Source: Oxytricha trifallax (taxonomy: Eukaryota > Ciliophora > Spirotrichea > Sporadotrichida > Oxytrichidae). Taken from it: DNA of 64,000 nucleotides. Shown in pieces: positions 48,601-58,400 of this stretch; positions within the stretch are counted from its first letter, which is position 1; each line of letters starts with the position of its first letter. Below the pieces are notes generated by a model. The model saw only the letters and a list, made by a program, of their open reading frames with translations, did no database searches and had not been told where the DNA came from. The stretch lies in NCBI GenBank assembly GCA_000711775.1, contig ARYC01001891.1, forward strand, positions 1 through 64,000. Direction: 5' to 3'. A program made the position numbers and the translations under genes.

Positions 48601-49720
48601 AATTAACTCATTTCTTTTTTAATGATTTATCAGGGTTTATGTAGTGTTTTAATGTTAAATATTAGTAATATAAGTAAGTATATGCGAGGTATGGGGTCAG
48701 TTTATGACAGTGAGTATATAAAATTTATTGTTTTAATTACGATATGGTTGTAATGAATATGGTGATCTACTCAGACCAATTCTTAATTAAAATCTATAAC
48801 CAGGCTGCTCCAAAAATCTCGTGTATTGTGAGGACTCACTGTCTATTAGAATTGATTTTAAAGTGATAGAAACTTTATTCTAAGCTTAAGATACATTTTT
48901 AATTTTAGCAGCATCATATTGATTATCTTATGAATGATAAGATATTTAAATACTTGGTCTCATTTCTCTCTGACATAAAGATCTGTGATGTTTGATCGTC
49001 AATTTCCTGCGATTCATATTTACGTAAAGTCCATAGCTTTCATATATAAAAAGAATAGATTAACAAGTCAGTCAATCGTTTTAAGAGAGTGATTGACTTT
49101 CCAATTCAATTTTAAAAGACTAATTTAAATTGGAAATTCGATTAAATGTGGAGAGAGCTTAAGAGCATAATATAAGTTCATTCAAGGCTGATGAGGCAGT
49201 ATTCACGTTTAATACCTTTATATAAAGGTCTTGATAAAAATGATATAAAAACATAAAAGTGTATGATTAAAAGGTAAAGATAAAACTCATGCAATTCTTG
49301 GTGAAATTAATTAATTATGGGCTAGAGACAAATGTAATCGACTTTTGTTTAATAAACATTTAGTAATATATAATTTTTCTAACAGTTACTCCAAGATAAC
49401 TACGCTTACTAAAAAGTGATTCTATTTGTAGATAATTTATCAGTCCATAAAACTTAAGACTCAATATAGGAATTTTAAAGATTAAATAAATATAACAGCT
49501 TTTTATTTAATGTCCTACATTCCTCAATTCAATCAAATTAAGTTATATTGAGGTCTATTGAAGGGCCACTACAATAAAATTCTACTAAATCATATGATGC
49601 ACGATTTTGAGATGTATACAGACAATTTTATTAAGAGTGCAGATAAGAGAGTCGGCTATGACAAAGCTAAAGTGTGGGCAAGAGAAGAGAAATTTTTTCA
49701 TAAATAAGTTTAAGATTTAA
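48600..49720 (+). mobile_element. Decayed TBE-family element: transposase remnant
   Basis: Plus-strand pieces align in order with the 42-kDa TBE transposase: RGMGSVYDSEYIKFI against LGSIYDEKYLDLL; VNRFKRVIDFPIQF against VNRVKRVIDFTLPF; FKADEAVFTFNTF against HADEAVFTFNTF; FNQIKLYWGLLKGHYNKILL against FNGIEFYWSQIKTHYKKLLL; KRVGYDKAKVWARE at the C-terminus. Upstream, CAGGGTTTATGTAGTG at about 48630 resembles the terminal repeat at 2078-2133. It is broken many times and the last catalytic glutamate is replaced (IKLYW). It is old and inactive. Confidence 0.75.
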
Positions 49721-50317
49721 ACGAATGAATAAATTCACATATTAATTAGCCCGTAAATGGATTGGACTTTTCTTTGTTTTACTCTTACTTATAGCTTGAT
49801 TAGGCCTATCTATGTTTATTATCTTAATCCAAGCTCCTAAATCTAGGAATATCTCATTGGGCTTTATAATCTTAAAAGAGTCTCTTACTTAATTTATGTT
49901 CTATTTAAACTTTCTCTCTTATTAAAAGCAATTCAAGATTTTTCCAGATTGTAAGTAGGGTAAGCTTAGTTAAGATTAAAGATTTCTTCGGCATTGCTAA
50001 AAAATAGATGTTAACATACCGTACAACAACTAATTTTAAAAGGACAACAACGAACACTTCAGCATCACATGAAGGAAAAAGTTGAGGGAATATTAATATT
50101 GCAAATATATTAAATAGTGATGTGATTCATTCACAATGAATTATATTCACAGCTCAAGAGATTAATATATCTACAATGATAGTTTTTATTTCGCAAATAT
50201 AAGGGATAAGCGATAAATCATATGATTTTAATAAATACTCAAACAAATATACTAATAAATATAGTAATAATTACTTAAGATATATTTCAACAATTTTCAA
50301 CATAAAAAACTGACAAA
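49720..50317. other. AT-rich spacer
   Basis: Nothing recognised. Confidence 0.5.
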
Positions 50318-50608
50318 TATTACTAAAATACATTTGAATCAGGAAATTGACATAAGTAAATTCAAATCGTTTTTAACGTAAGGCGTAACAGTAAATAATT
50401 TGGGACGCTTTTAATGCTAAATTGATTAGGCCATTTCATAATTTTTAATCTAATTAATTAACGGTAAAAATATACACTTCTCTCCTGATTTATTAAAATC
50501 TTGACTTTTAAATGTACAAAAAATGTACAATGTACAATTTTAGAGAATGAAATTAATAAGTATTTTAACAAATAAGTTTAGTTTAAGATTATTAGTTTAA
50601 TTAAATTA
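50318..50608 (+). repeat. Left terminal inverted repeat of the Rep element
   Basis: Matches the reverse complement of 52060-52409 over nearly its whole length with small indels. It contains three TGTACA motifs (50513, 50524, 50531). Confidence 0.85.
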
Positions 50609-52059
50609 TATAGAATAAGTGCAATATACAAATTGCCTTTAAATTAATTATGTCTAATTAGCTAAGTGCTCCGTCTTCTCCATCTGTTTCCATAGTGCCT
50701 TCTATTATTGTATTGCTGTCTTCTCCTGTGATGACTCCCTCGTCTTTTAATCTTGAAAAGAATATAGTGCGAGTTGCATTTCTGTGAAAGGGAACACATT
50801 TCAGTCCACTTTGGTAGATTTTTGAAGCTCGATAAAGCTTATCTTTGTATAAAATGCCTCTCTATCTCTCTCCGCCATTTGAACAAACGGTAGGCTATTC
50901 GATGTTATGTAAACTTGGCTGCCGAACGTGCATAATTTCGGGCCTTCAAATTTACGATTGACTGGATAACCGTCTCCCTCCAGGAAGCTTTTCATTGCGG
51001 CTAGATTGCTTTTGCTGAAAAAAATGCTTGTAATTTATCTCGTTCATGATTATTATTGAGGGTCAGTGGTTTGATTTTCTTGAATCCACCAAGAATGTTC
51101 TTGAGCCATCCTGCAGATTCTCTGTGATAAAATCTTCTCAAGCATCCTTGCTATGACTGTTTTGCCGGTATCATAATTGCCGTGAACCCATAAAGAATTC
51201 ATTTTAACCGCACGTTTTCTGAAGATCATTTTGTACAACATCCACTAATTCATAATAACCGCACTATTTGAGGAACTGATCTGTTATTGACGCTTCTTGA
51301 AGCTCACTTTTCTGATTTTCTCTACATAGCATTGAACCTGTTCTATCTAAGACAACTGGGCATTATTAGCAACGCCGATGTACTTTTGAAGCTTCATGTG
51401 TAATTTTAGTTAGGTAGAATTTGTACGATTTCAACAAGCTTCTCTAAATCACCAGCATTTTCTTGATAGTAATCGTTAATTCTTCATAGCCTCCCGGCAA
51501 TATTGCCATCTTAGACCTCTCTAACAATCTCTAATTAGTTCAATCTCTTAGCACCACTCTTGACTTCCGGCCATTTCATCTTCAATTCTATTCTTTGAGT
51601 TCGAATGTATTTAGAAAATAATTCGGCATCTCCTAATCTAAGAATCAAGTTTTTGTACTATCAAAAAAATGCTTTTACTTGGTTAAGTCCACTGCTTTGG
51701 CATCTAACCTCTACTCGTCAAGAATTCTCCAGCCGTTATATCTATCAGAACTGAAATAGCCTTTGGAAATTCCATGAATAGACGATTTTACATGAATGAT
51801 TAAGTACTCTTGGCTATTTGTAATATCCTGGAAAACTAAAATGTGGCTGATCTTTCCATGCTCTCGGCTCCACAAATGTTTTTCTTAAACTTCTTGAATT
51901 TCTTCTCTGTTACACTTTACTGTATAGCGAACAAGAATGACGTTCTTAAATTGTATTTATCGTCTATTCTTTGATTAAATTAGTTTTATCGTATCTACCA
52001 TCAATCAATCGTGATCTTAAAAGTATTATTATATCCAGTGATTTGAAGACTTAAAATTA

Positions 52060-52409
52060 TTAATTCTTTAATTAAACTAATAATCTCAAACTCAATTTAT
52101 TTGTTAAAATACTTATATTAATTTCATTCTCTAAAATTGTACTTTGTACATTTTTTGTACATCTGGTTTTTTCGCATTAATGTACATTGTACAATGAACA
52201 TTTTTTGAACAATCAAAAGGCAAGATTTTAATAAATCAGGAGAAAAGTGTATATTATTATTACAGTTAATTAATTAGATTAAAAATTATGAAATGGCCTA
52301 ATCAATCTAGCATTACGTCCCAAATTTGTGGCTGTTTGTTATGCCTTATGTTTAAAACAATTTGAATTTACTTATGTCAATTTCCCGATTCAAATGTATT
52401 TTAGTAATA
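52060..52409 (-). repeat. Right terminal inverted repeat of the Rep element
   Basis: Counterpart of 50318-50608. It is about 50 bp longer because of an extra block with more TGTACA motifs (52145, 52156, 52181, 52188). Confidence 0.85.
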
Positions 52410-53100
52410 ATTAAAAATATCATCAAAATTTTTGTTCAAAATATGAAAATATTTTTATATAACCCTTAAGTAAAATAATCATAGAGTGTTAAGTTTTTCT
52501 CTATATATTAAATATTCATTTTTTGGACAAAATATTTTCTATAATTTCGAAAAGTGCCATTTTTAAATATCCAAACGACCTCAAAAATTTAATGTTTTGT
52601 AGAGAATTAAAGATTTATTATTAGTTTTATTTTCACAAATTTAAAGATTTGTCCTTGTCTTTTTGAGAGTGTTATGAAAGAATGCTAATGTTTATTTTAT
52701 AATAATATAAATTACTTGAACTTTGCATAAATGACAATTATAATCTCATTTACTATCGTTTAAGTAAGACACGATTATTATTAATAATCATTTAATAATA
52801 TTTATAAATAAATTTATAATAATTATTGGAAATTGTTTCTCAATTTTTAATATAATTTTGAGGATAAATCTAAAAATTTATTTATTTATTTCGAGTTTCT
52901 AGATGCAAATAATCTTCCTTGCGATAAACATTTCAATAAATCTATATTTAAAATGATAAATAAATCTAAAAATCTTGTCTATAAATATAAAAAATTATTA
53001 CAAGATTTTAAAAATTAGAAATTCCTATAGGAAATTTAATAAAATGTAAATTATTTATAGAGATGAGTATTAAAATAAAGTGTAAGTATCTATTTAATTT
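52410..53100. other. AT-rich spacer
   Basis: No recognised content; the TGA-free frame of the next ORF runs on through it without protein-like composition. Confidence 0.45.
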
Positions 53101-53109
53101 TATAATGTT

Positions 53110-53870
53110 TATGTTATTATACTAATCCTTCCATCTGTGTCGATCAATTTAGGTTTTTTATCATTTTTTAAATTATATATTACCGCCTGGTTCTTCAGGT
53201 GATTTTTTCTTTTCTCATCCTAACTATCATTTTTTGTCTCTTGGTCATCTCTTAGACCATATATTAAATCGATGCTATAATCTGGGGCTAATTTGAGTCT
53301 TGCAATACTTTTATATTACAGTCCAGTTTTCAACATGTTCCTCGTGTTTATACTATCCATGATATCTTTAATGCTTAATTAAGTGTCTTTAAACATCCTT
53401 ATTACTATATTTTTAAAGTTGATTGAAGTAATTTATTAGTAAAGTTTGATTACTTGAAATCTTTCAAGTATATTACAGTTCTCCAGTTTTATGTAGTTCA
53501 TCATCTTATTTAAGATTACTGTTCTTTATGCAAAATCATTTATATGTTTTCTATTTGGGTCTGAGGTAAATCTCTTTGAATTTAAGAATTTATATCGCTC
53601 TCATTAGATTTTGTATTTGACTTAGATTTTTAACTCTTTCATCTGCTGAAGAGCTTACTTAAATTTGTCTACCACAGTTCCTTGTAAGACTTTATTTGTT
53701 ATTTGACTGCTTATACTAATTTGATTCCTTTAGACCTCCATCATTATAATTTATATGTTATCCTTCTTCCTGCATTACCTCCTCTTTATTTATTGATTCT
53801 ATGTTTGTGATTGTATCTTACATTTTTGGGTTATTATTTTTAACAGTTTAAACTACTTCTTAAACTTGTT
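53110..53870 (-). CDS. Unrecognised ORF of about 200-240 codons
   Basis: The minus-strand frame from about 53780 reads MMEVQRNQISISSQITNKV, then after one TGA (about 53603) RFTSDPNRKHINDFAQRTVI, LLKTGL-like and LKLAPDYSIDLIYGLRDDQ, and becomes Q/N-rich at about 53110. Many TAA/TAG lie where glutamine fits. It could be a LINE ORF1-type protein or a germline gene. Confidence 0.35.
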
Positions 53871-54169
53871 TAAACTTAAAGCAGAGTATCTATAAACTTG
53901 TTTGCTCCTTACACCATGATGATTTAATTCTCCTCTTTCTATCTCTAAGAACTTTCAGCCATTAATAATTATTTCTTTATCTTAGAAGAGAGACTTTAAG
54001 TAGCAAATATATATAACACTAAATTGATTGAATAATTAAATATTGTCCCTTGTGACCTTATAGTTTTTAGATATCTAATTAAATATTATGGTATGCCATT
54101 ATTAATAATTTAAAAATTATAATAAACTAATTTCTTGGCGCTATGATAAAATTGAAATCACTAAGAGTG

Positions 54170-54480
54170 TTGTCAAGATCCATGATCTCTTTTGGGAAAA
54201 CGGGAACAGTATCATAGTCATAATTTCAGGAAGCAGATAAAAGAATGTGAAAATTTGAGTGAATGATTAATATGACAAATAAACTTTGAGATATATATCT
54301 AGCTAGTTATGAACATGAGAAACCCCATAACCCTTCTCTTTCTGACAAATGGGAGATTAGGAAAGCCCATGCTAAGAAACAAAGTTAGAGCTGCTAATTA
54401 GATGTAATAAGGAGAGCATGATTGCGCAGCTTTAGAAGAGAGAAAGATCAAATGTTGCATTAAACAGTTTTTTTTCACTT
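54170..54480 (+). CDS. Weak coding-like stretch convergent with calcineurin
   Basis: A plus-strand frame gives SYEHEKPHNPSLSDKWEIRK and CQLDVIRRA, with TGA nearby. GC is higher than the surroundings. Not assignable. Confidence 0.25.
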
Positions 54481-54482
54481 TT

Positions 54483-55011
54483 TCACTGATTCAGGTTGCC
54501 GCCTAAAGTGTAGCCAGATAATCCTGTTTATCCTTGCGTAGAGAAGGGCATTCCCTCATTATGAGGATCAAGATTTTTTTAGCATTTGTGCATACATTTG
54601 ACCTATCAATCAGTTAGTTCATTTTCTATTGCTTTCTTTCCCTCAGGCAGCAGACATTTAGGTACTTTGCCATCGGGACAGATTTATTCCTTTCAGTTAC
54701 TTGGCACTCTCTTTTTCTTCCCTCAGGATCTTGGACATCTTAATCACTTTGCTCGCAGCACGCACTTGCTCCTTGATAAGTCAGCCTCTAATTTAACATT
54801 ATGATTTTGATAAAAAGACTTACTGCCTGATCTGGGAGTTGATTCTTGCTCTATTAATTTTTTGGGTCAACTCGCTCCTCTTCATCAGGAAGGTCTTATC
54901 CCTGCTTCAGTATATTTAAGAGCATCTCTACTACTTTCTCAGTAACAAAGGGGACTGACCAGGTAAGCACGTCCATGACATTCGGCAGTATGTAGGGGTG
55001 CGCTATGTATT
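54483..55011 (-). pseudogene. Calcineurin A (PP2B catalytic subunit) C-terminal fragment
   Basis: The minus strand reads [20 protein letters not shown] then [14 protein letters not shown]. This is the conserved end of the PP2B phosphatase domain (HPYWLPNFMDVFTWS...EKVTEML). Next comes EQVRAASKVIKMSKILREEK, the calcineurin B-binding/linker helix equivalent, then CPDGKVPKCLLPEGKKAIEN and a C-terminal tail ending GYTLGGNLNQ at TGA 54483. A short intron (about 54772-54823) is likely. One frame change (near 54690) and one in-frame TGA after ENELTD are visible. The catalytic domain is missing: just upstream (minus direction) the sequence becomes family X on the opposite strand. It is either a single macronuclear-destined segment or a captured gene end. 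Confidence 0.75.
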
Positions 55012-55059
55012 TAAAGTGATTATATAAATAAGAATAGATAATAAATTGATGTATAGAGT

Positions 55060-55310
55060 AGGGAACTTACCCAGGTTTCCCACATAGCCATTTCTGGCAA
55101 ACCAGTATTGCAAAGGAAGTGATGGGAAGAACTTTGACTGGGGAGCGGTCAGGGGCACCATGCGTCTCTCCATGTTTTCATCTATGAAATTGAAGTCACC
55201 AACTTATATATCTATGCTGAGGCCGAGATAAGTAGAGATCCTTTTTGGATTGACATGCCGGACCGACCCCAAAAATTTTTATAGTCAAATATCTTTCAAT
55301 GACCATTAGA
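55060..55310 (+). pseudogene. Family X copy 3, N-terminal piece
   Basis: Nucleotide match to copies 1 and 2 over about 190 bases (shared AGTATTGCA, GGGGCACCA, GGCCGAGATAAG-AGAGATC blocks). The aligned protein frame is interrupted by TGA codons around the block equivalent to GGRDKQRSF. The inverted-repeat element at 55316 begins a few bases beyond. Confidence 0.55.
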
Positions 55311-55315
55311 CATTC

Positions 55316-56988
55316 GGTTAAAATTGTAGAATTTAACGAATTGTATAAATAAACATATGTTAGTGATATGGCCTTTGATTCTAAAATAATATAAAGATTA
55401 CGATAAAAAATTATTGATAAATAAAATAGTGAGATGTTTTATTGATGAGTTTAGAAATATAGGCAATATAAACTAAAATAACATCAACTTTTAAATACAT
55501 TACAACCTTAATTTTTATGAAACTTTTCTCTTAAGTTCTTTAATTTTCTCCTCCATTAATTTAGATCCAATATAAACAGGTTTTTAATTTTTTTTTTGTG
55601 TATAATTGAACATTGATAAACTAAGAAAATCAAAAAATTACAAATAAACTTGCTAAATTCAAATGACTTGTTAAATTAATGAAATATTCAAAGTAAGCTT
55701 AATAATTACCAATATTTGCTTATAATCATTCTCACAATGGGGTTACTTTGCGATAAAAGAATTAATATTTCTCAGTTTACTACTCTACCAATTTATTAAA
55801 TGATTTTTACCATGTATTTAACAGTTATTTATTAATAATATCTTGAAATTTATGAATATAAGGTCTAAAAATAATATATCTCACGTTTAAACATTGTATT
55901 ATCTGAATTATAATTATTATTTAAAATCTTAATTTCTATTCAAATTAACTAAATAAAACATACTTTACCCATTTTAGGTTTCTCGAAGAGCCAAGTTAAT
56001 CACTTTAATATTTTTAATGTTGGTAATAATTAAATAATAACTTATAAATGCCATTAAGATTTATTAAACAAAATATATTAATTTCCATTTACATAAAAAG
56101 TAAAACCATTTTTATTTATATTTAATTAATATTAAGTTAACTATAAATTGAAAAATGATAATGTTTAATTTTTACAATTATATTAATTAAAAAAATGGAA
56201 ATCCCTTCAATGAAAAAGGATTTACTTATAATAGCTAGAATACGAGCATTTTTATGTTTATCATGGGTCAAGTGTAAATATAATTATTAGTTCTTTTATA
56301 ATATTAACAAATATTGGAATTAAAAGTTATTACCAATATATCGCTTTGATTATATAATGACTAAATCTATATTGTAAGTTTTAAAATGCAACTTATCTAA
56401 TGTGAAGAAGTGCATATATTTATACACAACCCAAGACTCAAATCTAATTATTAATTACATCTCATTTAATATAAGTATAAACTAAAATAATGGACAAAGA
56501 GCTTATCATTTAATGAGATGAGGTAGTCTACTGAGGAAAATTAAATTTTTTTTTCTAGACTACCCTAATGGGAGAATGATTAAAAGCATTTATTTATACT
56601 TTTTAATATGAATTCTTCGCTTAATTAAGCTACTTAAATTGATTGAGTTCAATTTGCAATCATTTAAAATATTTTATTATTTCTATAGTTAAAGAACACC
56701 TTTGCTCATCGCTTATAAAAATGTCTACCACGATTGAAATTACTTGTATATAGAGACATTGTAAAGAATTAAAGATAAAGTAAAGGTTAAGTTATAATTA
56801 TGAAGATTATAAATTTTGATTCTATCAATCTTTTTTTAGCTCTTGATTTTTATTATTAATCAAGAGTGCATCATTCTATTATTTACTTAAAATTATTAAT
56901 ATTTTATATAAAAGAAATTTATAAAATATGAGTTCATATCACCAACATATATTAATTTATACAATTCGTTAAATTCTACAATTTAACT
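55316..56988. mobile_element. Inverted-repeat-bounded AT-rich element splitting family X copy 3
   Basis: Left repeat 55316-55370 (GGTTAAAATTGTAGAATTTA...GTTAGTGATATG) and right repeat 56935-56988 are inverted copies, about 55 bp each. The interior is about 1.57 kb of AT-rich DNA with no coding sequence. The sequences on both sides appear to belong to one gene copy, so this is an insertion or an internal eliminated sequence. Confidence 0.65.
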
Positions 56989-57004
56989 GATTCTACATGC
57001 TAAG

Positions 57005-57490
57005 GTGATCCAACGCAGCAACAAGGGCCCTCAGGACGCCTTGCCTGAGCCTCTGCATATCTATTTGAGAGAACCGGGCCCCGAGGTGCTTGATGTATTC
57101 TGTCAGCTGCTTCCTTTTTCTCTTAAGGGGTATCACTTCCTCCAGGACCTATGGTGGTTTCCTCTAGCGCATTGGTCGCATTCCTGTGAGTGCATTGAGC
57201 CACTTGGTATACTCTCATCATTAAAGGTGGAATTAATCAAGAATAAAAAGAAATACATTGGGTAAGTTTAGGCAATCTTGAGGCATACTGTTTCCTAACA
57301 GCTTTGAATTACCTCAAACCATCAGTTACTGGAATCTTAAATGATCTTGTTCAAGATGCTACAATTTTTTCTGATGCACGAATTTCATTAAACTCTGAGG
57401 TTATAACTAAGGCATTCGTTTTGAGTGCTCAAACTATAACCTAAACACGCTTGCTTATATCCAGAAGAAGGTGACATCATCGCACATACT
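57005..57490 (+). CDS. Family X copy 3, continuation (probable)
   Basis: The plus frame PLHIYLREPGPEVLDVFCQL then LKVELIKNKKKYIG runs to a 40-nt intron (about 57261-57300, GTAAGT...TAACAG). It continues as ALNYLKPSVTGILNDLVQDA and SLNSEVITKAFVLSAQTI to about 57480. Its place right of the inserted element and its LLPF-type block suggest it continues 55060-55310. The minus strand is also open here (RKQLTEYIKHLGARFSQIDM), so strand is not certain. Confidence 0.4.
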
Positions 57491-57499
57491 GGACTCGCT

Positions 57500-58262
57500 T
57501 ATATTACCCCTCACAGTTACGATCTTGCTCAACCTGCTCAGAGTCAGAGCAACAAATGAAATAAAAAAACAAATCTCCAACAGTTTGGTCTGAGAATCTG
57601 AAGAAGTAGTAGCCGAGAATTAAATTTGAATCTTCTGGGTTAGCTACATTAAAGAGCTCAAGAGGTCTCCTACTGGCTATGTTCCAAAAGCCTTTTGCAT
57701 CAACCATCCAGTCTTGGTACTTTAATTCAGATGAATCACCATAAGCTGGCTTTAAACATGTGTCGGCCAATCGTCAATAGCTGTCGATAGTTGTTGACCA
57801 TGTACTAGAGAGGGCCCCCACCTCTTTCCTTGGCGTGTCCCTATGCAGTGGGTGATTAGTATAAGACTACATCCTTAATCTTTGAGTCTCTAATGGGCTC
57901 CTCACCATTCTTGCAGGGCGTCATTAATGCAAATTTTAGGCACCTCCTGGCAGGTTGCGTTCTTCGGTCTGCTGGGTGCGGTGCCGATGGCAGTAGATGG
58001 TGTGGGGTCGTAAAGATTAGACAGCAAGCCCAAGATGCTCTTCCTATTGCTGTCTTCATGGCAGATGTTCTTAAACAAGAATGCACCTTGGGGCCCAGCC
58101 TCTGCCTGCTCATAGATGGCTCCTGCTACAGGTCACTCTCCACACCTGGGGCAACACGGAGAGCGATAGCTGCACCGACGGCGAGGCCGGGTATTGCTAG
58201 TTTTCATCTATTGGGTATGAATTAGGGGTCTTGCATGGAGTGGCTCTTGAGATGCAGTAAGG
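57500..58262 (-). CDS. Unrecognised gene convergent with family X copy 3
   Basis: Minus-strand blocks are LAVGAAIALRVAPGVESDL (hydrophobic, near 58180), GAFLFKNICHEDSNRKSILG, AKERGGGPLQYMVNNYRQLL, and a clean 88-codon frame 57504-57770 (YGDSSELKYQDWMVDAKGFW; LILGYYFFRFSDQTVGDLFF). The blocks are in three frames, so several frameshifts or introns are needed. The plus strand has a 110-codon ORF here (57893-58225) that I take as a shadow. The end 58255-58317 matches the flank of family X copy 1 (AGGAATAAA...TTTGGTAGC). Confidence 0.4.
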
Positions 58263-58317
58263 AATAAATTTTAAGTCTAATTAATCGTATTATTTTCCTT
58301 AAATACTTACCTCAAAT

Positions 58318-58400
58318 ATTTGGTAGCTTGTTGATTTGTGATGGAAGAATATATATATATATATATTAGTACTTAGTGATTAAATCGAAAAGATACCAAA
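58318..58400. repeat. Hairpin element, orientation 2 (inverted)
   Basis: The two halves of the 26041-26130 element are swapped: GCTTGTTGATTTGTGATGG is on the left and AGTGATTAAATCGAAAAGAT on the right. The outer flanks are in the same orientation as at 26041. Confidence 0.75.

Larger units (their letters stand above)
50318..52409 (-). mobile_element. Rep-helicase element with long terminal inverted repeats (fossil)
   Basis: About 2.09 kb bounded by inverted repeats of about 290 bp (left) and 350 bp (right) that begin TATTACTAAAATACATTT. A TA pair at each outer edge is consistent with a TA target duplication. The interior (about 51990-50650, minus strand) codes a Rep-type protein related to the replication proteins of CRESS-DNA and similar small viruses or plasmids. 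A superfamily 3 helicase is recognisable by WVHGNYDTGKT (Walker A), EGDGYPVNRKFEGPK and YITSNSLPF (sensor region). The N-terminal part is present, but the rolling-circle endonuclease motifs could not be confirmed. No capsid gene. The coding region is broken, with roughly three breaks, so it is treated as a fossil of moderate age. Confidence 0.7.

Noticed and set aside
57893-58225. 110-codon plus-strand ORF rich in Ala and Cys
   Set aside because: The minus strand has a more coherent series of protein-like blocks; the plus ORF is probably a shadow in GC-rich DNA.
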